A stretch of DNA of 64,000 nucleotides from Gammaproteobacteria bacterium (GTDB lineage: Bacteria > Pseudomonadota > Gammaproteobacteria > Enterobacterales > Alteromonadaceae), in the NCBI GenBank assembly GCA_018222405.1, contig JAAFAI010000019.1, forward strand, positions 39,778 to 103,777, read 5' to 3'. Below the pieces are notes generated by a model. The model did no database searches. It saw only the letters and a program-made list of their open reading frames with translations, and had not been told where the DNA came from. Positions within the stretch are counted from its first letter, which is position 1. Every line of letters starts with the position of its first letter. Position numbers and translations under genes: made by a program. Positions 26,656-35,794 of this stretch are shown here, one piece after another.

Positions 26656-26683
26656 AATAAAAAAGCCCGCGGATGCGGGCTTA
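26656..26683 (-). terminator. Terminator of the cupin-CMD operon
   Basis: On the minus strand, TAAGCCCGC-ATCC-GCGGGCTTTTTT forms a stem of about 7 GC-rich pairs with a T-run. It begins 20 bp after the last stop codon at 26703. Confidence 0.85.
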
Positions 26684-26702
26684 CAGAATAACGTTTAAGT
26701 TA

Positions 26703-27071
26703 TTAATTCTTGCGGTTGGCAAAGATCTCTTTGAACACCGGCAGCGCTGAAAACGCTTTGGGCCATCCGGAGTAGAAGGCAATCTGAGTAATCACTTCGC
26801 CGGCTTCGGTTTCAGAGAGTCCATTATCCATCGCTTTGTTAAGATGGAAATTAACCTGTTCCACCTGTCCTGTCGCCACTAAAGCACTTACCGTAACCAG
26901 ACTTCTGTCTCTGGCAGCAAGGCCCGGGCGCAACCATAAATCCATGAACAAAGCGTCGGTAGTGTAGGAAACAGTGCCGGGGCTTACCTCGCCATAATTG
27001 CTATCGACAAACTCACGGCGCTGCTGCTCGGCTTTTTTATCGTACGAGAGCAGCTCCAGTTTATCCGACGG
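26703..27071 (-). pseudogene. C-terminal CMD domain cut off by an in-frame stop
   Basis: This open stretch is in the same frame as the gene upstream and is separated from it only by the TAA at 27072-27074. It encodes PSDKLELLSYDKKAEQQ, then a full carboxymuconolactone-decarboxylase-like domain: DLWLRPGLAARDRSLVTVSALVATG ends one helix pair and EVITQIAFYSGWPKAFSALPVFKEIF the other. There is no ATG before the domain and no ribosome site. A TTG at 26951 would start inside the domain. I read it as the second half of a two-domain protein, normal in this family, lost by a nonsense change. Readthrough or a sequencing error are the alternatives. Confidence 0.75.
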
Positions 27072-27485
27072 TTACTGTTTAGCCTTGATATCATGAGCTT
27101 CATACACCGGGCCAATAGCAGCTATCGCTGCCCGGGCATTGGCAAAGCCGGTATAAAACGCCAGATGATTAATAATTTCAGCGATTTCTTCAGGGGTGAC
27201 ATCACTGGCCAGTGCTTTTTCTAAAATTTCCGGCATCGCGTGCAACTGACCTCGCGCTATCAGGGCCGACAATGTAACTATACTCCGGTCACGGGACGAT
27301 AACGCCTCACGCTGCCATAAGTCGTTATCCAGCCACTGACTCTGATTTGTCGCATAAAGCGGGGCGACGCTCTCGATGTACTTGCTGTTCATAGCCGTTT
27401 CTCCTGCCTGACTGCCAAATGCAGCGATGGATAGCGCTGCGCCAGTGGTGGCTGCTGCATAAAATTTACCAAAGCGAGTTCGCAT
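27072..27485 (-). CDS. Exported carboxymuconolactone decarboxylase-like protein (first domain of a broken two-domain gene)
   Basis: A 137-aa product: signal peptide MRTRFGKFYAAATTGAALSIAAFGSQA, then one CMD domain with LWQREALSSRDRSIVTLSALIARGQ and EIAEIINHLAFYTGFANARAAI. The AhpD-type CxxC pair is absent, so peroxidase activity of that kind is unlikely. It ends ...GIKAKQ followed by TAA. The next codons continue in frame into a second CMD domain. GGAGG lies 8 nt before the ATG at 27485, which settles the start over longer options inside the cupin gene. Second gene of the cupin operon. Confidence 0.8.
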   Translation of the reverse strand: MRTRFGKFYAAATTGAALSIAAFGSQAGETAMNSKYIESVAPLYATNQSQWLDNDLWQREALSSRDRSIVTLSALIARGQLHAMPEILEKALASDVTPEEIAEIINHLAFYTGFANARAAIAAIGPVYEAHDIKAKQ

Positions 27486-27496
27486 TGAACGCCTCC

Positions 27497-27961
27497 TTAC
27501 TGATTGTACTGTTCGTCGCTGACCTTCTCTTCCCACACCACGTTTTTACCTTCAACGCGCTGTTGGATAGCCATGTGGGTCATACTGGTTGATTCGGTGG
27601 CACCGTGCCAGTGCTTCACGCCTGGTGGTGTCCAGATAACGTCACCGGCTTTGATAACCTGTTTGGGCTCGCCCCACTGTTGCACGTAACCGGTACCGTC
27701 AGATACTACCAGGAACTGACCCGCCGGATGGGTATGCCAGGCTGAGCGCGCGCCGGGCGCGAACGTAACATTTGCCGCAGAGACATTAGAATGCTCATTG
27801 GGTGACACGAGTGGAGAAACGATGCTAATGCCGGTAAACACCTTATCAGAGCCGGTAATAGCCTTTTGTTCACCATTGCGGGTAATTTGCATTTTTTCCG
27901 CGGCCTGGGCTGAGCCCATGCCAACCATCAGTAACATTATGACGCTTAACGCTTTTTGCAT
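27497..27961 (-). CDS. Periplasmic cupin (mandelonitrile lyase-like family)
   Basis: A 154-aa protein with a Sec signal ([17 protein letters not shown]) and one conserved cupin barrel. Metal-binding motif 1 is [21 protein letters not shown] and motif 2 is [12 protein letters not shown]; the histidines and Glu/Gln are in place. It resembles the small cupins annotated as (R)-mandelonitrile lyase, which usually sit with CMD-family genes and a LysR regulator, as here. Actual substrate unknown. The stop is 11 bp before the CMD start. Divergent from the LysR gene with a 142-bp gap containing an inverted repeat, so LysR control is likely. Confidence 0.82.
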   Translation of the reverse strand: MQKALSVIMLLMVGMGSAQAAEKMQITRNGEQKAITGSDKVFTGISIVSPLVSPNEHSNVSAANVTFAPGARSAWHTHPAGQFLVVSDGTGYVQQWGEPKQVIKAGDVIWTPPGVKHWHGATESTSMTHMAIQQRVEGKNVVWEEKVSDEQYNQ

Positions 27962-28035
27962 AGTTTTCCCTTCAAATTTAGATAATCTCTACATATAACT
28001 ACGTCGAGTTTACTGCACCCGGATTGGATCACAGC

Positions 28036-28050
28036 CATAATACACTTATG
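28036..28050. promoter_or_regulatory. Inverted repeat between cupin operon and lysR
   Basis: CATAA-TACAC-TTATG is a perfect 5-bp inverted repeat around a 5-bp spacer, about 54 bp before the LysR gene and 75 bp before the cupin gene. Similar in size to LysR-type sites, though not the exact T-N11-A form. Confidence 0.4.
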
Positions 28051-28103
28051 AGCCAGCCTCATTAATAAGCTTTATCGGTTACCTTAGTGTTAAGAGAAAT
28101 AGC

Positions 28104-28994
28104 ATGCGAGAAAATTACAACGAAATCCTGGCATTCATTGCCGTAGCCCGCGAGCGGAGCTTTACCCGTGCCGCCGCCAGGCTGGGCGTCACTCAGTCTG
28201 CCCTGAGCCATTCCATGCGAGCCCTGGAAGAACGTTTAGGCATACGGCTGCTGACCCGTACCACCCGAAATGTTTCAACCACAGAAGCCGGTGAGCGCAT
28301 ACTGCAGCGTATAGCGCCGCGCTTCGAGGATATCGACACCGAGCTGGAAATGCTTTCTGAACTCACCAGTAAGCCGGCTGGCCTGGTGCGTATTAGCTGT
28401 AGCGACCACGCAGCGTTTAACCTGGTGTGGCCCAAACTGTCGCCATTGCTGGAGGAATACCCGGATATACAGTTAGAAATTAACGTCGACAACGGCTTTA
28501 CCAATATTGTATCGAGCCGTTTTGATGCCGGAATTCGCCTTGGTGAAGCAGTTGAAAAAGACATGATTGCCGTGAGAGTGGGCCCGGCCATGCGCATGGC
28601 TATGGTTGCCACGCCTGACTACCTGGCGCAGCATGGAACCCCCATCTCACCGGAAGAGCTTACCGAACATAAATGTATCAGCCTGAGACTGATTTCCGCC
28701 GGCAGGGTGTACGACTGGGAACTTGATAATGGCGAGCGTCAGGTTAACGTTAAATCCAAAGGTCAGGTCATTTTTAATCATCCGGCGTTAATCTGTAAAG
28801 CAGCACTGGAAGGCTTTGGCCTGGCATTTTTGCCGGAAGATATGTTCGCGGCGGCCCTGGCAGAGGGCAAACTTATCCGCGTGATGGAAGAATGGTGTCA
28901 GCCTTTCCCGGGTTATCACCTGTACTACCCCAACCGTAATAACCACTCCCCCGCCTTTGCCGCCGTTATTGAACGATTACGCTATCGGGATTAA
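28104..28994 (+). CDS. LysR-family transcriptional regulator
   Basis: A 296-aa regulator. The N-terminal winged helix-turn-helix is at residues 3-62 (FIAVARERSFTRAAARLGVTQSALSHSMRAL split over the HTH) and the LysR substrate-binding fold at about 90-290 (GLVRISCSDHAAFNLVWPKL; RFDAGIRLGEAVEKDMIAVRVG). The RLGEAVEKDMIAV motif places it near CrgA/YafC-type regulators. It is divergent from the cupin-CMD operon, the usual arrangement for LysR-controlled genes. Effector not identifiable. No ribosome site is strong at the ATG. Confidence 0.9.
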   Translation: MRENYNEILAFIAVARERSFTRAAARLGVTQSALSHSMRALEERLGIRLLTRTTRNVSTTEAGERILQRIAPRFEDIDTELEMLSELTSKPAGLVRISCSDHAAFNLVWPKLSPLLEEYPDIQLEINVDNGFTNIVSSRFDAGIRLGEAVEKDMIAVRVGPAMRMAMVATPDYLAQHGTPISPEELTEHKCISLRLISAGRVYDWELDNGERQVNVKSKGQVIFNHPALICKAALEGFGLAFLPEDMFAAALAEGKLIRVMEEWCQPFPGYHLYYPNRNNHSPAFAAVIERLRYRD

Positions 28995-29043
28995 GCCGTA
29001 GCGATTAATGAATCCTGTTCATTACCGCATTGTAGATTTGCCG

Positions 29044-29074
29044 CTGACACTGGCCAGGGCATTAATGGTATAAA
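29044..29074 (+). promoter_or_regulatory. Putative promoter of the candidate small RNA
   Basis: CTGACA at 29044-29049 and TATAAA at 29069-29074 are 19 bp apart, and the -10 is preceded by TGG (extended -10). Expected start of transcription near 29081. Confidence 0.4.
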
Positions 29075-29080
29075 TAATAC

Positions 29081-29321
29081 AATACTTGCACAGTAGCTTA
29101 GTTTTCCGGGCGAGGCAGAATCTTTTTTCGCAGCCCAGCCCCAGGCAGTTGGTATGACATGGTCAGGAACTGCCTGTCCTCCTTTTCACGAAGCGGTTAT
29201 CCAACCGGGCAGCATTTACCATTTCATACGCCCAACCGCTTCATTACGCTACATGTGCCCCTGTATGCTGCAGTTTAAGCATATGGACTTTTTGGGAAGC
29301 CTGGTGCTTCCCGTTTTTTTT
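29081..29321 (+). ncRNA. Candidate structured small RNA, about 240 nt
   Basis: The 412-bp gap between lysR and ssb has no credible gene but has strong RNA structure on the plus strand. One hairpin pairs 29142-29150 with 29168-29176 (CAGGCAGTT/AACTGCCTG, 9 perfect pairs). A second pairs 29190-29198 with 29234-29242 (GAAGCGGTT/AACCGCTTC, 9 perfect pairs). The segment ends in a clean intrinsic terminator. It does not look like 6S, tmRNA, RNase P, SRP or Spot 42 RNA. The 5' end is inferred from a promoter-like pair. A 78-codon frame across it (29154-29390) reads through the terminator and looks random. Confidence 0.6.
29294..29321 (+). terminator. Intrinsic terminator of the candidate small RNA
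   Basis: GGGAAGC-CTGGT-GCTTCCC, seven perfect pairs with a 5-nt loop, followed by G and a run of eight Ts. Confidence 0.85.
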
Positions 29322-29362
29322 GCTGCTTTTACGTGGGTCCTCTCAGTCTCATCATCACACAT

Positions 29363-29388
29363 AAAAAAAACCGCCTGGGCGGGTTTTT
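29363..29388 (-). terminator. ssb terminator (could act in both directions)
   Basis: On the minus strand, AACCCGCC-CAG-GCGGTT followed by a T-run; the plus strand also has a short T-run after the stem. It lies 19 bp after the ssb stop. Confidence 0.8.
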
Positions 29389-29406
29389 AATAAACTATCG
29401 TAGATC

Positions 29407-29964
29407 CTAGAACGGGATATCGTCGTCAAAGTCGAAATCAGGCTCAGCCATAGGTGGCTTTTGCGGGTTCTGACCGCCCTGCGGGCGCTGTTGCTGGGGC
29501 GGTTGCTGATAACCACCGCCCTGATTGCCACCGCCATAATTCTGGTTGCCGCCGCCATAACCGCCGCCCTGTTGGCCGCCTTGTGGACGTTGCTGATAAC
29601 CACCGCCCTGGCCGCCCTGACCACCTTCACGGCCTCCGAGCATTTGCATCTGGTCGACGATAATTTCAGTGGTATAACGATCCTGCCCCTGTTGGTCCTG
29701 CCACTTACGGGTTTGCAGTTTACCCTCAACGTAAATTTGCGAACCTTTTTTGAGGTATTCACCGGCAATTTCTGCTAACCGACGGTACATAGTTAAACGG
29801 TGCCATTCAGTTCGTTCCTGCATCTGCCCCTGCTGGTCTTTCCAGCTTTCACTGGTTGCCAGGCTCAGATTGGCAACGGCGTTGCCGTTGGGCATGTAAC
29901 GTACTTCCGGGTCGTTACCTAAATTACCGACCAGAATGACTTTGTTAACGCCTCGAGTTGCCAT
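29407..29964 (-). CDS. ssb: Single-stranded DNA-binding protein
   Basis: Binds ssDNA in replication, recombination and repair. The protein is 185 aa. An OB-fold covers residues 1-108, beginning [23 protein letters not shown], with the conserved aromatic residues ([24 protein letters not shown]). A flexible Gly/Gln-rich linker (about 115-168, repeats of QGGGY) follows, and the acidic tip DFDDDIPF recruits partner proteins. No SOS (LexA) box is visible upstream and uvrA is not adjacent. Confidence 0.96.
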   Translation of the reverse strand: MATRGVNKVILVGNLGNDPEVRYMPNGNAVANLSLATSESWKDQQGQMQERTEWHRLTMYRRLAEIAGEYLKKGSQIYVEGKLQTRKWQDQQGQDRYTTEIIVDQMQMLGGREGGQGGQGGGYQQRPQGGQQGGGYGGGNQNYGGGNQGGGYQQPPQQQRPQGGQNPQKPPMAEPDFDFDDDIPF

Positions 29965-30185
29965 GATGTCTCCTAAAATCTGTTTACGCTTTTATAATAA
30001 TATAAGCGCATGCAGCGCTTCGTCGTCGTTTGTAAAGCTTGCCAGTATAACGCATTTTTTGCGCTCGCTCAGCGCCTTTTTAAGGTTAAATAAAAATCCT
30101 CAATGACAAAATACTAACTCGTTGTTTTACCAAACAGACTACGGCAAATTAGTGCGACTTTCACCTGTTCTTGTAACCGGGTTTG

Positions 30186-30710
30186 TCACACAATCCAGCC
30201 CGGTAAGCGCCCCATTGCGGCCAGCGTGGCAAAAATAACCACAATCAAGCCCACAATGACCATAAAACAAAAAAGCAGAAACACGGTTAAAGGCGAACGT
30301 AAGTAGTGATCGAGTGGCGGTTCTTCGCAAGCAGACAATTCCTTTAACGCCTTAAGACACCAGTAAATGGTCGGTAAGGACACTATGAGCCCGGCAAGCT
30401 CTATCAGTTCTAATAGCCGTGGCATGGGAGTTGGTGATACCGGAAACAACCTCGCCAGGTCCAACAGGTAAACAATGCAATAGCTTATACCTGCCAATAA
30501 CCCGCCGACTAAGGCCCAGCGTGCGTGTAACCTGACAAAATAGGCAGCCATCAGACTCCCCAAGCCGAGGGTGGTTAAGAATAGATTAAAGCTGCTTAGC
30601 AACAACGGTGAAAGGTTTGAAAAGTCGCGATTTTCAATGGGGCCTCCCGGCACCAGTGTGATTAGCAGCAACGCCGATATCAGCAACAGCCAGGCAATTT
30701 TGTTATGCAT
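30186..30710 (-). CDS. Unrecognised four-helix membrane protein
   Basis: A 174-aa protein with about four hydrophobic segments: IAWLLLISALLLITLVPGG, the region LLSSFNLFLTTLGLGSLMAAYF, WALVGGLLAGISYCIVYLL, a weaker one near LELIELAGLIVSLPTIYW, and a C-terminal VFLLFCFMVIVGLIVVIFAT. Predicted inner membrane. I recognise no family. It stands alone between ssb and the galactose transporter operon, same strand as both, with no obvious link to either. Confidence 0.6.
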   Translation of the reverse strand: MHNKIAWLLLISALLLITLVPGGPIENRDFSNLSPLLLSSFNLFLTTLGLGSLMAAYFVRLHARWALVGGLLAGISYCIVYLLDLARLFPVSPTPMPRLLELIELAGLIVSLPTIYWCLKALKELSACEEPPLDHYLRSPLTVFLLFCFMVIVGLIVVIFATLAAMGRLPGWIV

Positions 30711-30769
30711 GATTTATCTCCGGTTTATATGATACCGACAGACTAATCGCAGGCGGGTAAATCGCAGGT

Positions 30770-30802
30770 AAAAAAAAAAGCCTCAACCGATGTTGAGGCT
30801 TT
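30770..30802 (-). terminator. Terminator after sglT
   Basis: On the minus strand, AAAGCCTCAAC-ATCG-GTTGAGGCTTT, 11 perfect pairs followed by a long T-run; 40 bp past the sglT stop. Confidence 0.9.
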
Positions 30803-30842
30803 CAGCTTTATTTCTTCAGCGACATATATTAACAGACGGTGC

Positions 30843-32405
30843 TTACCACCAGGTAATATAAAACGCCGCCACCACAATGGTTAATGCTACGGAAGCCACA
30901 TTAAACACCGATGAGGTTTTGAAGTTGATGTCGTTCAGCTGTACGGCGTGCTCGTGGTCGCCCTTACCTTCAAACAGGCTAACAATGACGGCCAGGCCCA
31001 CACACAGTAAAAATACAATGCCTACCCGGTCCATAAACGGCAGTTCAGGCAACAGCAGTTTAAAGGCCAGGCTGAATACCGCAGAACCTACGGCCGCGAC
31101 CAAACCACCATTGGCCGTGGTTTTCTTCCAGAACATACCCAGAGCAAACAGCGCAACGATACCCGGTGTGAAGAAACCAGTGAATTCCTGAATATACTGG
31201 AACGCCTGATCGAACTGACCAAGTAATGGTTTAGCCACAACCATGGCAATAATCAGCGCCACCAGGCTCACAATACGACCTACTTTTACATAGTGATGCT
31301 GACTCTTATTGGGGTTACGGTCTTTGTAAATATCCATAGTAAAGATAGTCGATACACTGTTGGTCATCGATGCCAGTGACGACACAATTGCGGCTACCAG
31401 CGCGGCAAAGATAATGCCTTTAAGACCCACCGGCATAAGTGTCATCAGTGATGGGTAAGCCTGGTCGGCTTTTTCCAGATCCGGCACCAGCAGCACCGCG
31501 GCAATACCCGGTAATACAACAATTAACGGCATCAGCACTTTCAGGAATGCTGCAAACACAATCCCTTTTTGCGCTTCATTAACGCTCTTAGCCGCCAGGG
31601 TACGTTGGATAATGTATTGGTTAAAGCCCCAGTAAGACAGATTCATGATCCACATACCACCAATCAATACCGATAAGCCCGGCAGATCCATGTAGTGTGG
31701 ATTGTCTTCGCTAAGGATCATGTCGAACTTGCCAGGCAGTTCTTCAGTAACTGTGTTGAAGCCTGCCCAGAAACCGGCACCATCGCCAATAAGGTTGAGC
31801 GCAGTATATGACAGGAACATGCCGCCTAATACTAACAGCACCACCTGGATAATATCGGTCATGGCCACCGCTTTCAGACCACCGTACAGCGAGTAAGCGA
31901 GGGAGAAGACACCCAGGAAAATCATGCCGTACATCAGGTCAACACCAGCGATAGTATTGATTGCCAGTGCACCCAGCCATAATACTGCGGTGAGGTTTAC
32001 AAACACATAAACACCCAGCCAGAACACCGCCATCACCATGCGTACACGGTGGTCATAGCGCTGTTCGAGGAATTGCGGCATGGTGTAGATTTTATGCTTC
32101 AGGAAGATCGGCAGAAAGTATTTACCTACAATAATCAGCGTGATAGCTGCCATCCACTCGTAGGAAGCTATTGCCAGACCCACCATGTAACCGGAACCAG
32201 ACATCCCGATAATCTGCTCTGCTGAAATATTAGCAGCGATCAGTGAGGCACCGATGGCCCACCAGGGCAGACTTGACCCCGCCAGAAAGTAATCGTTTGT
32301 GTCTTTCTCGTGTCCCTTTTCTTCACGAGAAACCCACCATGCGATGCCGATTAAGGCAATCACATAGATAGCGAACAACGCTATATCGAGTGTTTCAATT
32401 TTCAT
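30843..32405 (-). CDS. sglT: SGLT-type Na+/galactose (glucose) symporter
   Basis: Solute:sodium symporter of 520 aa, the length of Vibrio vSGLT, which it closely resembles: LDIALFAIYVIALIGIAWWVS, NDYFLAGSSLPWWAIGASL and IAANISAEQIIGMSGSG at helix 1, with KIYTMPQFLEQRYDHRVR next. About 14 transmembrane helices. The sodium-site serines in ASLASMTNSVSTIFTMDIY are present. Expected substrate galactose or glucose, supported by galK and galT directly upstream in the same direction (48-bp gap). It ends at a strong terminator. Confidence 0.9.
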   Translation of the reverse strand: MKIETLDIALFAIYVIALIGIAWWVSREEKGHEKDTNDYFLAGSSLPWWAIGASLIAANISAEQIIGMSGSGYMVGLAIASYEWMAAITLIIVGKYFLPIFLKHKIYTMPQFLEQRYDHRVRMVMAVFWLGVYVFVNLTAVLWLGALAINTIAGVDLMYGMIFLGVFSLAYSLYGGLKAVAMTDIIQVVLLVLGGMFLSYTALNLIGDGAGFWAGFNTVTEELPGKFDMILSEDNPHYMDLPGLSVLIGGMWIMNLSYWGFNQYIIQRTLAAKSVNEAQKGIVFAAFLKVLMPLIVVLPGIAAVLLVPDLEKADQAYPSLMTLMPVGLKGIIFAALVAAIVSSLASMTNSVSTIFTMDIYKDRNPNKSQHHYVKVGRIVSLVALIIAMVVAKPLLGQFDQAFQYIQEFTGFFTPGIVALFALGMFWKKTTANGGLVAAVGSAVFSLAFKLLLPELPFMDRVGIVFLLCVGLAVIVSLFEGKGDHEHAVQLNDINFKTSSVFNVASVALTIVVAAFYITWW

Positions 32406-32453
32406 TATACGACCCAGTTAATTGTAATTTTAATTCGTAATTGGGCAACGAAA

Positions 32454-33602
32454 TTAGGTATTTTCGTCAAAAGCGCCCCGATTTGTAGTACAAATGTAAA
32501 CTTTTTGTTTCAACCCAGTTCGCGCATAATACTTGTCTTCTACCTGTTTAGTCACCCCTAAAAGTAAATTTTTTGGTAATAAAGCAACAACACAACCGCC
32601 AAATCCGCCTCCGGTCATCCTTACGCCACCAGATTCTCCAATCTCCTGATGAATAATTTCTACCAGAAAATCAATTGCTGGTACGGTTATTTCGAAGTCA
32701 TCACGCATTGAAATGTGCGACTCGGCCATTAACTGGCTCACCTTCGCAATATCGCCCTTTTCCAGCGCATTAAACATAGCAGTTGTGCGAGCGTTTTCAC
32801 TGACAATGTGACGCGCACGCTTATACTCATCGTCACTCAGCGCGTTTTTGGCGGATTCCAGTAGGTCAGCATCGGCATCCCTTAAACTGGCAACGCCGAG
32901 TTTGCGGGCTGCTGCCTCGCACTGCTGACGCCGCAGATTATATTCGCTGTCAACCAATCCTCGTTTAACATTAGAGTTAACGATCATAATGGCAAAATCT
33001 TCGGGCAAGTCGATAAAACGCTGTGACAGGTCGCGACAATCCAGCAGCATGGCTTTCCCCTGCTTGCCCAGTGCCGATATCAGTTGGTCCATGATCCCGC
33101 AGGAACAGCCAACAAATTCATTTTCGGCCTGTTGCCCCAGCAAGGCGGCTTCAATACCTTCGATATTCAGCTCGTAAAGCTGCGTTAGTGCACTGACAAT
33201 CGCCACTTCAAAGGACGCTGATGAACTTAGCCCCGCTCCTTGTGGCACATTACCAGTAACTACCAGGTTAGCCCCGCCCAGTTGCGGATACTTCGCTTTG
33301 ACAACCTGACACACCCCTTTCACATAGTTGAGCCAGCCTGGCTGTGGCTGGTGCTCAATGTTATCGAGGGAAAATGACTCGCATTCGTTATCGTAATCAA
33401 CCGCTACCACCTTAACGATGCCGTCATCCCGCTTTGCTGCGGCAATGTCGGTGCCAAAGTTGATTGCTACCGGAAACACAAACCCCTGGTTGTAGTCGGT
33501 ATGCTCACCAATCAGGTTAACCCGGCCGGGGGCGTGGCTGGTTACCTCTGGTGTGGTATTAAAATAAGCAGAGAACAGCGAAGAAATATCTGCATGCATC
33601 AT
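32454..33602 (-). CDS. galK: Galactokinase
   Basis: Phosphorylates alpha-D-galactose at C1 with ATP, the first committed Leloir step. The protein is 382 aa. The galactokinase signature is [19 protein letters not shown], the GHMP ATP loop is [15 protein letters not shown], the catalytic Asp is in CGIMDQL, and motif 3 is [14 protein letters not shown]. The ATG lies in the galT stop (ATGATG), so the two genes are translationally coupled. Probably in an operon galT-galK-sglT under the operators at 34669-34814. Confidence 0.95.
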   Translation of the reverse strand: MMHADISSLFSAYFNTTPEVTSHAPGRVNLIGEHTDYNQGFVFPVAINFGTDIAAAKRDDGIVKVVAVDYDNECESFSLDNIEHQPQPGWLNYVKGVCQVVKAKYPQLGGANLVVTGNVPQGAGLSSSASFEVAIVSALTQLYELNIEGIEAALLGQQAENEFVGCSCGIMDQLISALGKQGKAMLLDCRDLSQRFIDLPEDFAIMIVNSNVKRGLVDSEYNLRRQQCEAAARKLGVASLRDADADLLESAKNALSDDEYKRARHIVSENARTTAMFNALEKGDIAKVSQLMAESHISMRDDFEITVPAIDFLVEIIHQEIGESGGVRMTGGGFGGCVVALLPKNLLLGVTKQVEDKYYARTGLKQKVYICTTNRGAFDENT

Positions 33603-34645
33603 TGGCCAGCCTTTTTATAATGGGTGGTAGAAAGCGCCTGCAGGCGCTGGGCAGCTTGTTCGGGTGTGAGATCGCGCTGAGCTTCTGCCATCATCTCATA
33701 CCCGACCATAAATTTTCTGACGCTGGCAGAGCGCAGCAATGGTGGAAAGAAGTGCGCGTGCAGCCCCCATTCCGGATGCTCGTGGCCATCGCATGGCTCA
33801 CTGTGCCAACCCATTGAATAAGGGAAAGACGTATTAAACAGGTTGTCATATTTACTGGTGATTTCGCCCACAATAGTGGCCAGGTTGCGCGCCTGTGAGT
33901 CGCTCAGATCGGCCAGAGAGCTCACACTAAAGCGTGGTAATAACAGGGTTTCGAACGGCCATGCAGCCCAGTAGGGAACCACAACCAGCCAGTCTTCATT
34001 ACTGCACACGACCCGCTCATTAAGAGCGATTTCACGCTCAGCATAATCGAGTAACAGCGCCCGCTGATGTTGCTGATAATACTTCGCGAAGCTTGCCAGT
34101 TTCTTAGTCGCCTGAGTTGGCAAATGACGTTGGGCCCACACTTGTCCATGGGGATGCGGATTGGAGCAGCCCATCATTGCGCCTTTATTTTCAAACACCT
34201 GAACCCATTGATAGCTTTTACCCAATTCTGCGGTTTGAGCCATCCAGCATTTCACTACGCCGACTCTTTCCTCATCGGTAAGTAATGGCAGCGTTTTGCT
34301 GTGATCCGGCGAAAAGCAAATCACCCGGCTGCAGCCCTGTTCAGACTCATAGCGAAACAGCGGATCGCTACTGGCACTATCCGGCGTGTCCGGTTGCAGT
34401 GCAGCGAAGTCGTTGGTAAACACGAAAGTCCCTTCATAAGCCGGATTGACTTCCCCGTTGATCCGCGTGTTTCCCGGACATAAGTAACAGCTCTCATCAT
34501 ACGCAGGTAAGACGGACTGATCGGGCTCATCCTGCTGGCCCTGCCAGGGGCGCTTGGCCCGGTGTGGCGATACCAGTACCCACTCTTGCAGTAACGGGTT
34601 GTAACGTCGATGCGGATGATCTGACGGCTCAAAAGGAACAGACAT
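33599..34645 (-). CDS. galT: Galactose-1-phosphate uridylyltransferase
   Basis: Exchanges UMP between UDP-glucose and galactose-1-phosphate. The protein is 348 aa with the catalytic His in [13 protein letters not shown] and zinc-binding C53/C56 in [11 protein letters not shown]. The C-terminal half has [26 protein letters not shown]. First gene of the gal operon. galE and a gal regulator gene are not in this window. AGGAA-type sites are weak before the ATG. Two LacI/GalR-like palindromes lie upstream. Confidence 0.95.
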   Translation of the reverse strand: MSVPFEPSDHPHRRYNPLLQEWVLVSPHRAKRPWQGQQDEPDQSVLPAYDESCYLCPGNTRINGEVNPAYEGTFVFTNDFAALQPDTPDSASSDPLFRYESEQGCSRVICFSPDHSKTLPLLTDEERVGVVKCWMAQTAELGKSYQWVQVFENKGAMMGCSNPHPHGQVWAQRHLPTQATKKLASFAKYYQQHQRALLLDYAEREIALNERVVCSNEDWLVVVPYWAAWPFETLLLPRFSVSSLADLSDSQARNLATIVGEITSKYDNLFNTSFPYSMGWHSEPCDGHEHPEWGLHAHFFPPLLRSASVRKFMVGYEMMAEAQRDLTPEQAAQRLQALSTTHYKKAGQ

Positions 34646-34668
34646 GATTAATTCCTGTTTAACTTAAA

Positions 34669-34684
34669 GGGTAAACGTTTTCCC
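34669..34684. promoter_or_regulatory. Proximal GalR/LacI-type operator of galT
   Basis: GGGTAAACGTTTTCCC is palindromic at 14 of 16 positions with the CG centre typical of LacI-family operators. It is 24-39 bp before the galT start. Confidence 0.6.
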
Positions 34685-34800
34685 TATTCTCATCTTTTTT
34701 TACAGAGATGTAAATAACTCTGAGCAATCAAGTTTGCTCCGATCAGCTGATTAACATTAAAAAAGAGGGCTAAGATTAACGACCAGAAACACTGATGCAG

Positions 34801-34814
34801 GGTATACGTTTACC
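34801..34814. promoter_or_regulatory. Distal GalR/LacI-type operator of galT
   Basis: GGTATACGTTTACC shares the GTA-ACGTTT-CC core of the proximal site. Its centre is 131 bp from the centre of that site, close to the roughly 114-bp spacing of the E. coli gal operators that loop DNA. Confidence 0.55.
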
Positions 34815-34849
34815 TTTATGTGATACACAACGGGTTGATAAATCTGGGG

Positions 34850-35734
34850 TTAGATATCATGAACCCGGGGTTCAGCAACACCTGTTACGCCCACGTCGAG
34901 TTCAAACACGCTTCCCGCCAACGGATAACGATTTAATGTGTCTTCGTCCATCCCAATGCAGGCAGAGGTGACAAACAGTGTTGAATAAGCAGGCCCGCCG
35001 AAAGTGACATTAGTAATTTGTGGCGCAGGCAACACAATGCGCTCGATGAGCTTTCCTGCCGGATCAAAGCAACACAGCCCGTGGCCTTGCCAGCAGGCCA
35101 CCCAAAGGTTGTCCTGGCCATCCACCGTAATGCCGTCCGGATAACCGTGGTGCTCGGGAAAAACAATGTGCAGGCGTTTATGGGATAACTGTCCATTACC
35201 ATCAACGGTAAAGGCATAAATGGTTCGAGTGGCAGAGCTCACCGAATAAAGCCGGTCTCCGGCAAGATTCAGGGCCGGGCCATTAGAAACGACGTAGTCA
35301 CTGTCTACTTTATGTAATGTGCGGTTTTCGTTGAGACTGGTCAGCTGGTAGAGATTGCCGCCGGGGACTACTTCATTGTCATCCATGGTGCCAAAATACA
35401 ACCGGCCAGCCTGGTCGGTTTTCGCATCATTTAAGCGATTGCTTGCCGGTTCATCACTCAGTAATAAACAACATTCACCACAGCTCAAATCGTCGTTTAG
35501 CCAGTATATACCCGACTGTAACCCAACAATAAAACGGCCGGAACGGGTTTCTTTCACCCAGCCAACTTGTTCTGGCATCGGGGTCGCCGTCACAGCCTTA
35601 GTGGCGTAATCCATTCGATATAACAGCTGCTGCTTGATATCGACCCAGAAAACGCAGTTATACCGGGCACTGTAATAGATGCCCTCGCCGAGGCTGCACC
35701 TGTGACGACTTACATTTAAAATTTTAACCGGCAT
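34850..35734 (-). CDS. SMP-30/gluconolactonase-family sugar lactonase
   Basis: Six-bladed beta-propeller lactonase of 294 aa. The metal-site glutamate is near the start (RHRCSLGEGIYY), the Asn in EPASNRLNDAKTDQAGRLYFGTMD, and Asp in YPDGITVDGQDNLWVACW, all where SMP-30 lactonases bind divalent metal. It hydrolyses aldono-lactones to aldonates. Next to a XylB-like aldose dehydrogenase (37251-38030), the likely substrate is a pentono- or galactonolactone. Possibly transcribed with the two upstream genes (60- and 118-bp gaps). The distal gal operator lies just beyond its stop. Confidence 0.85.
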   Translation of the reverse strand: MPVKILNVSRHRCSLGEGIYYSARYNCVFWVDIKQQLLYRMDYATKAVTATPMPEQVGWVKETRSGRFIVGLQSGIYWLNDDLSCGECCLLLSDEPASNRLNDAKTDQAGRLYFGTMDDNEVVPGGNLYQLTSLNENRTLHKVDSDYVVSNGPALNLAGDRLYSVSSATRTIYAFTVDGNGQLSHKRLHIVFPEHHGYPDGITVDGQDNLWVACWQGHGLCCFDPAGKLIERIVLPAPQITNVTFGGPAYSTLFVTSACIGMDEDTLNRYPLAGSVFELDVGVTGVAEPRVHDI

Positions 35735-35794
35735 TACATCGTTTCGCTGTTAAATAGTCCTGCGGGTGAACCCAGCGCTAACCGACTCCCTTAG

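Noticed and set aside
29154..29390. A 78-codon plus-strand frame between lysR and ssb
   Set aside because: It runs through an intrinsic terminator, has no ribosome site, and covers a better-supported structured RNA.
29965..30185. A LexA (SOS) box in front of ssb
   Set aside because: I looked for CTGT-N8-ACAG and found no match.
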